Source: Limnohabitans sp. 63ED37-2 (GTDB taxonomy: Bacteria; Pseudomonadota; Gammaproteobacteria; Burkholderiales; Burkholderiaceae_C). Taken from it: a DNA stretch of 64,000 nucleotides. Position numbers and translations under genes: made by a program. Positions within the stretch are counted from its first letter, which is position 1. Every line of letters begins with the position of its first letter. Below are positions 9,218 to 18,499 of this stretch, one piece after another. The notes below the pieces were generated by a model, which did not search any database, was not told where the DNA came from, and saw only the letters and a list, made by a program, of their open reading frames with translations. Location: assembly GCF_001412535.1 (NCBI RefSeq), contig NZ_CP011774.1:1297501-1361500 (forward strand), written 5' to 3'.

Positions 9218-10543
9218 ATGTTCAATTTGAACGACCCACGCTGGGGTCGTGACGATGACAAATCTTCCGGCGACTCAGGCAACAAGCCATCGGGCGACAT
9301 GCCGCCACCCAGCCCAAAGCCCGATTCTTGGCAGCCCCCTCCCGGCCGCGCTCCACAGCAACAGCAAAGCGGACCGCCTGATCTGGACGAGTTGTGGCGC
9401 GACTTCAACCGCAAGCTGGGTCAGATTTTTGGCGGCAAAGGTGGCCCCCAGCGTCCTCAAGGCCCTGGCGGCTCTGGCGGTGGTTCGGGCGGCCCTGAAA
9501 TCCCGGCCTTCATCAAGAACCTGGGCATTGGTGTCATTTTGGGCGGTGCTTTGCTCGTCTGGTTGGCCACGGGCTTCTTCATCGTTCAAGAAGGTCAGCA
9601 GGCCGTGATCACCCAGTTCGGCAAATACCACTCCACCGTGGGTGCGGGTTTCAACTGGCGCATGCCTTACCCCGTACAGCGCCACGAACTGGTGTTTGTC
9701 ACCCAGATCCGTTCGGTGGACATAGGTCGAGACAACATCATCAAGGCCACCGGCCTGCGCGAGTCGGCGATGCTGACCGAGGACGAGAACATCGTCGAGA
9801 TCAAATTCGCTGTGCAGTACCGCTTGAACGATGCACGCGCTTATTTGTTCGAAAGCCGCAACCCCACGGAAGCTGTGGTGCAGTCCGCAGAGACCGCTGT
9901 GCGCGAAGTGGTGGGCAAGATGAAGATGGATTCGGCCTTGGCCGAAGAGCGCGACCAGATCGCCCCCCGCGTGCGTGAAAAAATGCAGACCATCCTCGAC
10001 CGCTACAAGGTGGGCATTGAGGTGGTGGGCATCAACTTGCAGCAAGGCGGTGTCCGTCCGCCCGAGCAGGTGCAAGCCGCTTTTGACGATGTGCTCAAAG
10101 CCGGTCAAGAGCGTGAACGCGCCAAAAACGAAGCACAAGCCTACGCCAACGACGTGATCCCTCGCGCTGTGGGTGCTGCGGCACGTCTGAAGGAAGAGGC
10201 CGACGCTTACCGTGAACGCATCGTGGCGCAAGCCGAAGGTGATGCGCAGCGCTTCAAGACCATCTTGCCCGAGTACCAGAAGGCACCTCAGGTCATGCGC
10301 GACCGCATGTACACCGACACCATGCAGCAGATCTACAGCAATGTGACCAAGGTGTTGGTGGACAGCAAACAAGGCTCCAACCTCTTGTATTTGCCACTCG
10401 ACAAAATCATGCAGCAGGTTTCACAAGTCACACCGCCCGCCCTGGATGTGCCCCCAACGACCGCCAATGCGGCTGGCAATGGCACGGTGGATACCCCTCG
10501 CTCCCGAGAACTCGAGCGTTCGCGTAGCCGCGATCCACGATAA
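9218..10543 (+). CDS. hflK: HflK, membrane protease modulator subunit
   Basis: HflK and HflC form a large SPFH/prohibitin cage around the FtsH protease in the inner membrane. The start at 9218 gives the family-typical beginning MFNLNDPRWG with ACGAGG upstream. An ATG at 9161 would add 19 residues with no good ribosome site. A Gly/Pro/Gln-rich cytoplasmic stretch (about residues 15-110) precedes a membrane helix (GVILGGALLVWLATGFFIV) and the SPFH domain. The C-terminus ends in an Arg/Ser-rich tail. hflC follows after 11 bases. Confidence 0.95.
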   Translation: MFNLNDPRWGRDDDKSSGDSGNKPSGDMPPPSPKPDSWQPPPGRAPQQQQSGPPDLDELWRDFNRKLGQIFGGKGGPQRPQGPGGSGGGSGGPEIPAFIKNLGIGVILGGALLVWLATGFFIVQEGQQAVITQFGKYHSTVGAGFNWRMPYPVQRHELVFVTQIRSVDIGRDNIIKATGLRESAMLTEDENIVEIKFAVQYRLNDARAYLFESRNPTEAVVQSAETAVREVVGKMKMDSALAEERDQIAPRVREKMQTILDRYKVGIEVVGINLQQGGVRPPEQVQAAFDDVLKAGQERERAKNEAQAYANDVIPRAVGAAARLKEEADAYRERIVAQAEGDAQRFKTILPEYQKAPQVMRDRMYTDTMQQIYSNVTKVLVDSKQGSNLLYLPLDKIMQQVSQVTPPALDVPPTTANAAGNGTVDTPRSRELERSRSRDPR

Positions 10544-10554
10544 GGAATAAAACA

Positions 10555-11454
10555 ATGAATCGCATCGGATTGTGGATTTCGAGTTTGCTGGTGGTGTTCG
10601 CACTGCTCAGCTCTACATTGTTCGTGGTAGACCAACGCCAATTTGGCGTGGTTTACGCATTGGGTCAGATCAAGGAAGTGATCACCGAGCCGGGCCTGCA
10701 CTTCAAACTGCCACCCCCCCTGCAAAACGTCAATTACATCGACAAGCGCTTGCTGACGCTGGACAGCCCCGACAACGAGCCCATGCTCACGGCGGAAAAG
10801 CAGCGTGTGGTGATCGACTGGTACGTGCGCTGGCGCATCACCGACCCACAGGCCTACATCCGCAACGTGGGCCTGGACGAGAAGGCTGGTACCAACCAGC
10901 TCAACCGCGTGGTTCGCAATGCTTTCCAAGAAGAGATCAACAAGCGCACCGTCAAGGAGTTGCTGTCCCTCAAACGCGAAGAGCTGATGGACGATGTCAA
11001 AGCTGCTGTGCTGTTGGTGGTCAAGGGGTCCAAGCCTTGGGGTGTGGACGTGGTGGATGTGCGCATCACCCGTGCTGACTACGTGGACACCATCACCGAG
11101 TCGGTCTACCGCCGTATGGAAGCCGAGCGAAAGCGCGTGGCCAACGAGCTTCGCTCCACCGGTGGTGCCGAGGGCGAAAAAATTCGCGCTGACGCTGACC
11201 GCCAGCGCGAGGTGACAATCGCCAATGCCTACCGTGATGCCCAGAAGATCAAGGGTGAGGGCGATGCCCAAGCGGCCCGTTTGTACGCCGAATCGTTTGG
11301 CCGCGACCCTCAGTTTGCGCAGTTCTACCGCAGCCTGGAGGCTTACAAGGCCAGCTTCAACAGCAAGGGCGATGTGATGGTGCTGGACCCCGGCAGTTCC
11401 GAGTTCTTCAAAGGCATGCGCGGCACGCCGAGCGGTGCACCCGCCCGGAAGTAA
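10555..11454 (+). CDS. hflC: HflC, membrane protease modulator subunit
   Basis: HflC pairs with HflK to regulate FtsH. The 299-residue protein has an N-terminal membrane anchor (residues about 5-24), an SPFH domain (VVDQRQFGVVYALGQI) and a coiled-coil rich in Glu/Arg/Ala (RRMEAERKRVANELR). The C-terminal EFFKGMRG block is also typical. AGGAATAAAACA precedes the ATG, giving a standard ribosome site. Confidence 0.96.
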   Translation: MNRIGLWISSLLVVFALLSSTLFVVDQRQFGVVYALGQIKEVITEPGLHFKLPPPLQNVNYIDKRLLTLDSPDNEPMLTAEKQRVVIDWYVRWRITDPQAYIRNVGLDEKAGTNQLNRVVRNAFQEEINKRTVKELLSLKREELMDDVKAAVLLVVKGSKPWGVDVVDVRITRADYVDTITESVYRRMEAERKRVANELRSTGGAEGEKIRADADRQREVTIANAYRDAQKIKGEGDAQAARLYAESFGRDPQFAQFYRSLEAYKASFNSKGDVMVLDPGSSEFFKGMRGTPSGAPARK

Positions 11455-11457
11455 ATC

Positions 11458-11643
11458 TTGCTCGACACCCTCCTGCTCGCCTTGGGCCTGATGCTCATCC
11501 TGGAGGGCTTGTTGCCCATGATTTCGCCGCGCCGTTGGCGCGGCCTCTTTGAGCAAATGCTCCAACTCCAAGAAGGGCAGATTCGATTTTTCGGCATGCT
11601 CATGGTGTTGATTGGCCTGGTGGTGGTCTGGTTTCTGGCCTGA
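11458..11643 (+). CDS. DUF2065 small inner-membrane protein
   Basis: A 61-residue protein with two predicted membrane helices (about residues 3-21 and 41-60) and the DUF2065 signature LEGLLPMISPRRWR in the loop between them. E. coli YjeT belongs to this family and also sits downstream of hflC. The start is a TTG three bases after the hflC stop. The function is not known. The location suggests a link to the HflKC-FtsH complex, but that is inference from context. Confidence 0.85.
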   Translation: MLDTLLLALGLMLILEGLLPMISPRRWRGLFEQMLQLQEGQIRFFGMLMVLIGLVVVWFLA

Positions 11644-11784
11644 GGCCATGCGATCAGGCGCCAGTCCATCGCGGCCTCGTTTTTGCCAAGTCACTGGATT
11701 TGGACAATTTGCCAATCTCTTTGCCGGAAATGCGCCTGGCAACCCGGTAAAATCTGGTTTTTAACCGTCTCCCCCCATCCCCTC

Positions 11785-12945
11785 ATGTCTGCTTGGGTCC
11801 TCCCGGATCACGTTGCCGATGTCTTGCCTTCTGAGGCTCGCCACATCGAAGAACTCCGCCGCGAATTACTGGACACCGCCCGTGGCTATGGCTACGAGCT
11901 GGTGATGCCGCCGTTGCTGGAGCATTTGGAATCCCTGCTGACCGGCACGGGTGAAGCCCTGGATTTACAAACCTTCAAATTGGTAGACCAACTCTCGGGC
12001 CGCACCTTGGGTTTGCGTGCCGACACCACCCCTCAGGTGGCACGCATCGACGCCCATTTGTTGGGCCGCACGGCCTTGACCCGTCTTTGCTACTGCGGGC
12101 CGGTGCTGCACACCCGCCCCGCACGCCCCCACGCCACCCGTGAGCCGCTACAACTGGGTGCCGAAATTTATGGCCATGCTGGCCCCGAAGCCGATCTGGA
12201 AATCCTGCAACTGGCCCTCGACTGCCTGGCCGCGGGCCGCGCCACGGGGCTGCAGGTGGACCTGGCCGATGCCCGCATCGTGAACCGCTTGCTGCAAGGC
12301 CAGCCCTTGAGCGAAGCACAGCGCCACGACATCCATGCGGCCTTGGCCACCAAAGACGCTTCGGCCTTGGCCCGTTTGAGCGTTGGTCTGCAGCCTGCAG
12401 CGCGTGATGGTCTTTTGGCCCTGGTCGATTTGTATGGTGATATCAGCGTCTTGGACCGCGCGGCCTCGCGCTTGCCAGACCACCCAGAAATCACCCAAGC
12501 CTTGGCGCAGCTGCGTTGGTTGGCTGAGCAGATCCCGGGTGTGGCCGTGAGTTTCGACCTGGGTGATTCGCGTGGTTACGCTTACTACAGCGGCATGCGC
12601 TTTGCCATTTACGCCAAAGGTGCATCCGACGCTTTGGCCCGTGGCGGACGCTACGACGGTGTGGGTGCGGTCTTTGGTCACCGCATCGACCGCGACCGCC
12701 CGGCCGTGGGCTTCAGCCTCGATTTGAAAGAATTGGTGGCAGCCGTTCAGCCTTTGGCTTTGCGTGCCGCCATTCGCGCTCCTTGGGGGCAGTCGGCTTC
12801 CTTGCGTGCGGCCATCGCTGCGCTGCGCAGCCGGGGCGAAACCGTGGTCTGCGTCTTGCCAGGCCACGAAAGCGAAGTGGACGAATTCCATTGCGACCGC
12901 GAGTTGATCGAAGCGGCAGGGCAGTGGTTGGTACAGGCTCTTTGA
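11785..12945 (+). CDS. hisZ: ATP phosphoribosyltransferase regulatory subunit
   Basis: HisZ resembles a histidyl-tRNA synthetase catalytic core and serves as the regulatory partner of short-form HisG in histidine biosynthesis. The start at 11785 gives MSAWVLPDHVADVLP, which matches the family; the open frame runs 34 codons further upstream with no coding character. Class II-like blocks include TLGLRADTTPQVARID and SGMRFAIYAKG, but the anticodon domain is missing, as expected. About 386 residues. It lies immediately upstream of purA, the usual Burkholderiales order. Confidence 0.94.
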   Translation: MSAWVLPDHVADVLPSEARHIEELRRELLDTARGYGYELVMPPLLEHLESLLTGTGEALDLQTFKLVDQLSGRTLGLRADTTPQVARIDAHLLGRTALTRLCYCGPVLHTRPARPHATREPLQLGAEIYGHAGPEADLEILQLALDCLAAGRATGLQVDLADARIVNRLLQGQPLSEAQRHDIHAALATKDASALARLSVGLQPAARDGLLALVDLYGDISVLDRAASRLPDHPEITQALAQLRWLAEQIPGVAVSFDLGDSRGYAYYSGMRFAIYAKGASDALARGGRYDGVGAVFGHRIDRDRPAVGFSLDLKELVAAVQPLALRAAIRAPWGQSASLRAAIAALRSRGETVVCVLPGHESEVDEFHCDRELIEAAGQWLVQAL

Positions 12946-12962
12946 GAAAGAACATTTCAAGC

Positions 12963-14291
12963 ATGAACAAGTTGCAAGGCCGTAATGTGGTCGTGGTCGG
13001 CACCCAATGGGGCGACGAGGGCAAAGGCAAACTGGTCGATTGGCTGACCGAAAGCGCCCAGGGCGTGGTGCGTTTCCAGGGCGGCCACAACGCAGGCCAC
13101 ACCTTGGTGATCAATGGCGTGAAAACCGCCTTGCACCTGATCCCCAGTGGCATCATGCGCGCAGGCGTCAAGTGCTACATCGGCAACGGTGTGGTCTTGT
13201 CGGTGCCCAAATTGCTCGAAGAAATTGCAGGTCTTGAGAAGGCTGGTGTCGAGGTGCGTTCACGCTTGCGCGTGAGCGAGGCTTGCCCACTCATCTTGCC
13301 TTACCACGTCGCTTTGGATGTGGGCCGCGAAGCCGCCAAGGAAAAAGCCGGGACCGCCAAAATCGGCACCACTGGCCGCGGCATTGGTCCTGCCTACGAA
13401 GACAAAGTGGCCCGCCGTGCCCTGCGCGTGCAAGACCTGAAATACCCAGAGCGTTTCGCCAACAAGCTGCGCGATAACCTGGCTCTGCACAACGAGATTT
13501 TGGTCAACATTCTGGGCGCTGCACCCGTGGACTTTGACACCACCTACAACGAAGCCATGGCTTACGCCAAAGAGCTGCTGCCCATGGTGGCCGACGTGTC
13601 GCGCGAGTTGAACGACGCGCACAAGGCCGGTGCCAATTTGCTGTTCGAAGGCGCACAAGGCACCTTGCTCGACGTGGATCACGGCACATACCCCTTTGTG
13701 ACATCCAGCAACTGCGTGGCGGGCAATGCCGCTGCCGGAGCGGGCGTGGGCCCAGGCATGCTGCACTACATCCTGGGCATCACCAAGGCTTATTGCACCC
13801 GTGTGGGCGGTGGCCCATTCCCGACCGAGCTCGACTGGGAAACCCCCGGTACCCCCGGCTACCACATGTCGACTGTGGGTGCTGAAAAAGGCGTGACCAC
13901 GGGCCGTTCACGCCGCTGCGGCTGGTTCGATGCGGCCTTGCTCAAGCGCAGTGCGCAGGTCAATGGACTGAGCGGTTTGTGCATCACCAAGCTCGATGTG
14001 CTCGATGGCCTCAAAGAATTGTGGCTGTGCACCGGCTACGAGCTGGACGGTGAAACCATCGACATCCTGCCCATGGGCGCGGATGAGATTGCCCGCTGCA
14101 AGCCGATTTACGAAGTGATTCCCGGCTGGACCGAGACCACCGTGGGCGTGACCGAGATGGACAAGCTGCCCGCCACGGCCCGTTATTACTTGGACCGCAT
14201 CGCAGAAGTCACAGGTGTGCCTGTGCATGTGGTGTCCACCAGCCCAGACCGTGACCACACGATCTTGTTGCACAACCCCTTTGCGGCCTGA
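12963..14291 (+). CDS. purA: Adenylosuccinate synthetase
   Basis: PurA joins IMP and aspartate with GTP to make adenylosuccinate, the first committed step to AMP. The start at 12963 gives MNKLQGRNVVVVGTQWGDEGKG, with GAGAAAG as the likely ribosome site. The P-loop-like GTQWGDEGKGK, the GHNAGHTLVI block, GTTGRGIGPAYEDK and the GVTTGRSRRCGWFD region are all intact in the 442-residue protein. The longer open frame from 12783 overlaps hisZ and is not used. Confidence 0.97.
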   Translation: MNKLQGRNVVVVGTQWGDEGKGKLVDWLTESAQGVVRFQGGHNAGHTLVINGVKTALHLIPSGIMRAGVKCYIGNGVVLSVPKLLEEIAGLEKAGVEVRSRLRVSEACPLILPYHVALDVGREAAKEKAGTAKIGTTGRGIGPAYEDKVARRALRVQDLKYPERFANKLRDNLALHNEILVNILGAAPVDFDTTYNEAMAYAKELLPMVADVSRELNDAHKAGANLLFEGAQGTLLDVDHGTYPFVTSSNCVAGNAAAGAGVGPGMLHYILGITKAYCTRVGGGPFPTELDWETPGTPGYHMSTVGAEKGVTTGRSRRCGWFDAALLKRSAQVNGLSGLCITKLDVLDGLKELWLCTGYELDGETIDILPMGADEIARCKPIYEVIPGWTETTVGVTEMDKLPATARYYLDRIAEVTGVPVHVVSTSPDRDHTILLHNPFAA

Positions 14292-14346
14292 GTTTTTCAG
14301 TTCGCGAGACCTATCGATCTCAACCCTGATTTTTTGGAGTGACCCC

Positions 14347-14871
14347 ATGTTGACCGAAGACGGCAAGCACCTGTACGTGAGCTACGACGAGTACCACAAC
14401 CTGATCGAAAAACTCGCGATCAAAATCCACCAGTCCGGCTGGAAATTTGACAACATCCTGTGCCTGGCCCGTGGCGGCATGCGCCCAGGCGACATCTTGT
14501 CTCGCATCTTCGACAAGCCTTTGGCCATCATGTCCACCAGCTCTTACCGCGCCGAAGCCGGCACGGTGCAAGGCCATTTGGACATCGCCCGTTACATCAC
14601 CACGCCCAAAGGCGAGATTGCTGGCAAAGTGCTCTTGGTGGACGACCTGGCTGACACCGGCCACACCTTGCGTGCGGTGGTTGACCAGCTCAAGAACAAC
14701 TACAAGCCTGTGACCGAGTTGCGCACAGCCGTCATCTGGACCAAAGGTGTGTCCACCTTCAAGCCCGATTATTCGATCGAGGACCTGCCCACCAACCCCT
14801 GGATCCACCAGCCCTTCGAGCCTTACGACAACATGCGCCCCGAAAAGTTGATGGAAAAGTGGCGCGTCTGA
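14347..14871 (+). CDS. Purine phosphoribosyltransferase (hypoxanthine/xanthine-guanine type)
   Basis: A 174-residue type I phosphoribosyltransferase. The PRPP-binding loop VLLVDDLADTGHT lies at about residues 95-107, and LARGGMRPGD near residue 40 is the pyrophosphate-binding loop. It would convert a purine base and PRPP to the nucleotide, and adjacency to purA agrees with purine salvage. TTTTGGAG gives a good ribosome site. Base specificity (hypoxanthine, xanthine or guanine) cannot be read from sequence alone. Confidence 0.88.
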   Translation: MLTEDGKHLYVSYDEYHNLIEKLAIKIHQSGWKFDNILCLARGGMRPGDILSRIFDKPLAIMSTSSYRAEAGTVQGHLDIARYITTPKGEIAGKVLLVDDLADTGHTLRAVVDQLKNNYKPVTELRTAVIWTKGVSTFKPDYSIEDLPTNPWIHQPFEPYDNMRPEKLMEKWRV

Positions 14872-14902
14872 TCTGCCTCGGACTTTCCCTGAGTTGACCT
14901 GC

Positions 14903-14927
14903 AACAGCCTCCTTCCGGAGGCTGTTT
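14903..14927 (+). terminator. Hairpin terminator after the phosphoribosyltransferase
   Basis: A perfect 10-bp stem (AACAGCCTCC with GGAGGCTGTT) and a four-base TTCC loop, followed by only a short T run. It follows the purA-phosphoribosyltransferase unit and would separate it from the lyase gene 17 bases downstream. Confidence 0.75.
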
Positions 14928-14943
14928 GCATTAGGATGTCCGG

Positions 14944-16206
14944 ATGCAAAACGACACGCCAAAAACGCTCCGCGCCCCCAGCACCACGGGTCTGATTCAC
15001 CACCCCTACACCGCGCCTGCAGGGTTCGACGCCCCTCAGCCGGGGGTGTTCAAGGCCTCGACCGTTTATTTCCCCACGGTGGCCGACATGCGCCAGCGTG
15101 AATGGAAAGACAAGTCTGCTTATACCTACGGCCTGCACGGCACCCCCACCACGTATTTGCTGGAAGAGCGTTTGAGCAGCCTCGAAGGGGGGCTGCAATG
15201 TGTGCTGGTGCCCAGCGGCTTGGCGGCTTTGGCCCTGGTGGCTTTGGCGGTGCTCAAAACCGGCGACGAAGTCCTGATCCCGGATAACGCTTACGGCCCC
15301 AACAAAGCGCTGGCCGATGGCGAGTTGCGCCACTTTGGCATCACGCACCGCTTTTACGACCCGATGGACCCGGATGACCTGTCCCGCCAGATCACGGCCA
15401 GCACCCGCTTGGTGTGGCTCGAAGCGCCCGGCTCGGTGAGCATGGAGTTTCCTGATTTGCCCGAGATGGTGCGCCGCTGCCGTGAGCGTGGTGTCTTGTG
15501 CGCCTTGGACAACACCTGGGGCGCGGGCCTGGCCTTCAAACCTTTTGATTTGCTGGGTGATGGCGATGGCTTGGGCGGGGAGGGCAGCTTGGCCGTGGAC
15601 ATCAGCGCCCACGCGCTCACCAAATACCCCAGCGGCGGCGGCGACGTGCTGATGGGCAGCGTCATCACGCGAGACGCGGCTTTGCACCTCCAAATCAAAC
15701 TCTGCCACATGCGCTTGGGCCTAGGCGTGGCGGCCAACGACGCCGAAACTGTGCTGCGTTCCTTGCCCAGCATTGGGCTGCGTTATGCCGCGCACGACCA
15801 GACCGCCCGTGCATTGGCCGCCTGGTGGCAAACGCAGCCCCAATGCGCACAACTCATGCACCCGGCCTTTGAAGGCGCTCCCGGCCACGTTCATTGGCAA
15901 GCCCTGTGTGACCGCGTGCCCGGCACGGGCCTGGCGGCGGGCCTGTTCAGTGTCATGATCGATGCGCGTTTCAGCCAGGCTCAGGTGGACGCGTTTTGCG
16001 ACGGCCTCAAGCTCTTCAAGATCGGCTACAGCTGGGGTGGCCCGGTGAGCCTGGTGGTGCCCTACGACATCGCTTCGATGCGACAGGCTTGGCCCGGTCA
16101 TTTGAAGCCCGGCACCCTGGTGCGTTTTTCGACCGGTCTGGAGTCGGCCAAAGACTTGATTCTTGACCTGCATCAAGCCGTGCAGGCGCATCTTCCCATG
16201 GCTTGA
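14944..16206 (+). CDS. metC: Cystathionine beta-lyase-family PLP enzyme
   Basis: A 420-residue enzyme of the Cys/Met-metabolism PLP family. The cofactor lysine is about K227 in AHALTKYPSGGGD, and YGLHGTPTTYLLEERLSSLEGG near residue 55 is the usual active-site entry. Cystathionine beta-lyase (cystathionine to homocysteine, pyruvate and ammonia) is the best match by style. Related gamma-lyases or C-S lyases cannot be excluded. Upstream, TAGGAT lies six bases before the ATG; it could be a -10 box for a leaderless message or an AGGA ribosome site. Confidence 0.82.
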   Translation: MQNDTPKTLRAPSTTGLIHHPYTAPAGFDAPQPGVFKASTVYFPTVADMRQREWKDKSAYTYGLHGTPTTYLLEERLSSLEGGLQCVLVPSGLAALALVALAVLKTGDEVLIPDNAYGPNKALADGELRHFGITHRFYDPMDPDDLSRQITASTRLVWLEAPGSVSMEFPDLPEMVRRCRERGVLCALDNTWGAGLAFKPFDLLGDGDGLGGEGSLAVDISAHALTKYPSGGGDVLMGSVITRDAALHLQIKLCHMRLGLGVAANDAETVLRSLPSIGLRYAAHDQTARALAAWWQTQPQCAQLMHPAFEGAPGHVHWQALCDRVPGTGLAAGLFSVMIDARFSQAQVDAFCDGLKLFKIGYSWGGPVSLVVPYDIASMRQAWPGHLKPGTLVRFSTGLESAKDLILDLHQAVQAHLPMA

Positions 16207-16224
16207 TCACGAAAGTGACAGAGT

Positions 16225-16240
16225 GGGCACTTTTGTGCCC
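16225..16240. other. Small hairpin after the lyase gene
   Basis: GGGCAC and GTGCCC pair around a TTTT loop, giving a perfect 6-bp stem 18 bases after the lyase stop. There is no T run after it, so it is at best a weak terminator or an mRNA 3'-end stabiliser. Confidence 0.4.
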
Positions 16241-16270
16241 TAAGACACGCGCTCTTGGGGGTTTCCTGAC

Positions 16271-16299
16271 TGGTCAAAGACTGCCGGTGGGGGTAATCT
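16271..16299 (+). promoter_or_regulatory. Sigma70-like promoter for the DUF2189 gene
   Basis: TGGTCA (16271-16276) and TAATCT (16294-16299) are spaced by 17 bp, and the predicted transcript would start near 16306, about 26 bases before the ATG at 16332. Matches to consensus are moderate. Confidence 0.4.
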
Positions 16300-16331
16300 G
16301 AAAACCCTTGTATTTTCAGATCGACCGACCC

Positions 16332-17174
16332 ATGAACGCCGAAGCCAAGTCTCTTGAAGCGGTTCAAGAATCGGACCTGCCCACCATGGCCACGCCCTAT
16401 GTGCCGCCGCCGCCCGTTGGGCCGCGAGCGCACATGCGGCCCTTGGGCTTTACCGATCCTTTTCGCTGGCTGGCTCGGGGCCTGCAGGACATGCGCCACC
16501 ATCCGGGCATTGCGTTGTTTTACGGCCTGTGTTTTTGGGGCATGGCGCAAGTGCTGGCCATGGTGTTCAAGCACAAGCCCGAGTACACCTTGTCGCTGGT
16601 CTCGGGCTGCTTGCTGGTGGGGCCGTTCATGGCCATGGGCTTGTACGAGGTCAGCCGCAAACGTGAGCGAGGCGAGTTGCCCGAGATGGCCTCGTCACTC
16701 ATGTGCTGGGACCAACACATCCGCAGCATGGCCATGTTGGTGCTGGTGTTGATGGTGCTCGAGCTGCTGTGGGGCAGGGCATCCTTGGTGGTGTTTGCGG
16801 TGTTCTTCAACACCGGCATGCCCTCGACCACGGGGGTGATCGAGGCGGTGTTCAACCCACAAAATCTCGAATTCTTGATGGTGTACCTGGCGGTGGGTGG
16901 GGTGTTCGCCGCGCTGGTCTATGGCCTGTCGGTGGTGTCGATTCCCATGATTTTGGACCGCGACACCGATGCCATCTCGGCGGTGATCACCAGCATGCGG
17001 GTGGTTTTTTCGCACCCAGGCGTGATGCTGCTGTGGGGTCTGCTGCTGAGCGTGTTGGTGCTTGTGGCCTTGTGGCCATGGGCGCTGGGCATCATCGTGA
17101 TTGGGCCGTGGTTGGGCCATGCCAGCTGGCATGCGTACCGGGGCAGTGTCGAGTGGGAAGAGGGTCCTGAATAA
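16332..17174 (+). CDS. DUF2189 integral membrane protein
   Basis: A 280-residue protein with about six membrane helices following a 45-residue cytoplasmic N-terminus. The DUF2189 family signature is the region around DPFRWLARGLQDMRHHPGIALFYG, then repeated hydrophobic segments (MLVLVLMVLELLWG, VMLLWGLLLSVLVLVALWPW). I use the ATG at 16332; a TTG eight codons upstream is also in frame. Members are uncharacterised, sometimes found near cytochrome oxidase genes, but no such gene is present here. Confidence 0.8.
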   Translation: MNAEAKSLEAVQESDLPTMATPYVPPPPVGPRAHMRPLGFTDPFRWLARGLQDMRHHPGIALFYGLCFWGMAQVLAMVFKHKPEYTLSLVSGCLLVGPFMAMGLYEVSRKRERGELPEMASSLMCWDQHIRSMAMLVLVLMVLELLWGRASLVVFAVFFNTGMPSTTGVIEAVFNPQNLEFLMVYLAVGGVFAALVYGLSVVSIPMILDRDTDAISAVITSMRVVFSHPGVMLLWGLLLSVLVLVALWPWALGIIVIGPWLGHASWHAYRGSVEWEEGPE

Positions 17175-17223
17175 GGCCCTGAATAAGCTGTTACATTGGG
17201 CAGCTCAAATTAAAGGAGCCATC

Positions 17224-17421
17224 TTGGCCACACCCAACTACGGATTCGAAAAACGCCAGAAAGAACTGGCCAAGAAACGCAAAAAAGAAGACAAGCTCAA
17301 GGCCAAGTCCGACCGCAAATCGGGCCTGTTGCCCGAGGACGGGTCCGAGGTCGATGGAGATGAGGGCGATGCCAACACAGCAGCGCCGGGCGCGACAGAG
17401 TCGTCCACACCCGCGGCTTGA
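17224..17421 (+). CDS. Lysine-rich small protein, conserved in relatives
   Basis: A 65-residue product from a TTG start with AAAGGAG six bases upstream. It has a basic N-terminal half (EKRQKELAKKRKKEDK, a probable helix) and an acidic, Gly/Ala-rich tail (EVDGDEGDANTAAPG). There is no domain I recognise. I recall closely similar short proteins starting with the same ATPNYGFEKRQ pattern in Comamonadaceae, which supports a real gene. The charge pattern suggests nucleic-acid or ribosome contact, an inference only. Confidence 0.7.
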   Translation: MATPNYGFEKRQKELAKKRKKEDKLKAKSDRKSGLLPEDGSEVDGDEGDANTAAPGATESSTPAA

Positions 17422-17440
17422 AGCAAGGGCTCAGCACCGA

Positions 17441-18499
17441 TCAAGGGGCTTGGGCCAGGTCCTTTGCCAAAGCCAGCATGTCCGCCATGCTGTGGCTTGC
17501 AGGGGTGACATGTGGGGCTTGGCTGTAATGCACAAAGTTGTTGCCTGTCGAGGTTTCATACCCCGGGTCGTAATGGCCTGAGAGCAATTCGGTCACCACC
17601 TCGCGCATTTCACCCCGCTCAATGCGCTCTTGCCAGCCTTGCACCACCGCTTTGCCACGCAGGGCCGTCAGCCGCTCCAGACGGTCGCCAAACAGGGCGC
17701 GGTCTTGTGTGAAGAACGCATAGTCTTCCAGCAGCAAATTCACCCGGTTCTCCAGCGACAAGTCCACCCGCAGGCAAGTGCTGGCCCGCATGGCTGCCAT
17801 GAGCGCATCGGGCACGGCGAGATTGCCCACTTTTTTGCTCTCGGCTTCCACAAACACCGGGCGATCGGCGCTGAATCCGCGCAAAGCATTCCAGACCTGG
17901 GTGTCAAACGCCTTTTGTGTGGGCTGAGGTGTGCCCGGAATCAAGCCTAAAACCGAGCTGCGGTGGCAGGCAATGGCTTCCAGGTCCAGCACCTGCGCGC
18001 CTTCCTCGGCCAAGGCTTGCAGCAAGCGTGTTTTGCCCGAACCGGTGGGCCCACACAGCACCTTGAAATGCAGGCGCTGCGCCTGGCGGGGGGTGTCTTC
18101 CATCACCTCTTTGCGAAAGGCCTTGTAGCCGCCCTCGATCAGGTGCACCTTGAAGCCGATCTGACCCAAGATCAGCGCCAGCGAGTTGCTGCGCTTGCCC
18201 CCGCGCCAGCAGTACACCAGGGGTTGCCAGTTGCGCGGCTTGTCCATCACCTGGGTTTCGATGTGGCGAGCGATGTTTTTGGCCACCAGCGCCGCGCCGA
18301 TTTTTTGGGCCTCAAAGGGGCTGACCTGCTTGTACAGCGTGCCCACCTTGATGCGCTCTTCGTTGTTGAGCGACGGCCAGCTCAGGGCGCCGGGCAGGTG
18401 GTCTTCGGCGTGCTCACCTTCCGATCGGGCGTCGAGGATCGCGTCAAACTGGTCCAGTTGGGCCATGGCCTCTGAGGCCGGGATCAGGTGAAGGCTCAT
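17441..18499 (-). CDS. mnmH: tRNA 2-selenouridine synthase
   Basis: MnmH (SelU, YbbB) converts 2-thiouridine at tRNA wobble position 34 to geranylthio- and then selenouridine. The 352-residue protein has an N-terminal rhodanese domain with the active cysteine about C97 (VYCWRGGKRSN), then a P-loop domain (GPTGSGKT at about 150-157). It needs selenophosphate from SelD, which is not in this window. Its ATG overlaps the stop of the esterase gene (ATGA), so the two form a coupled pair. Confidence 0.93.
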   Translation of the reverse strand: MSLHLIPASEAMAQLDQFDAILDARSEGEHAEDHLPGALSWPSLNNEERIKVGTLYKQVSPFEAQKIGAALVAKNIARHIETQVMDKPRNWQPLVYCWRGGKRSNSLALILGQIGFKVHLIEGGYKAFRKEVMEDTPRQAQRLHFKVLCGPTGSGKTRLLQALAEEGAQVLDLEAIACHRSSVLGLIPGTPQPTQKAFDTQVWNALRGFSADRPVFVEAESKKVGNLAVPDALMAAMRASTCLRVDLSLENRVNLLLEDYAFFTQDRALFGDRLERLTALRGKAVVQGWQERIERGEMREVVTELLSGHYDPGYETSTGNNFVHYSQAPHVTPASHSMADMLALAKDLAQAP

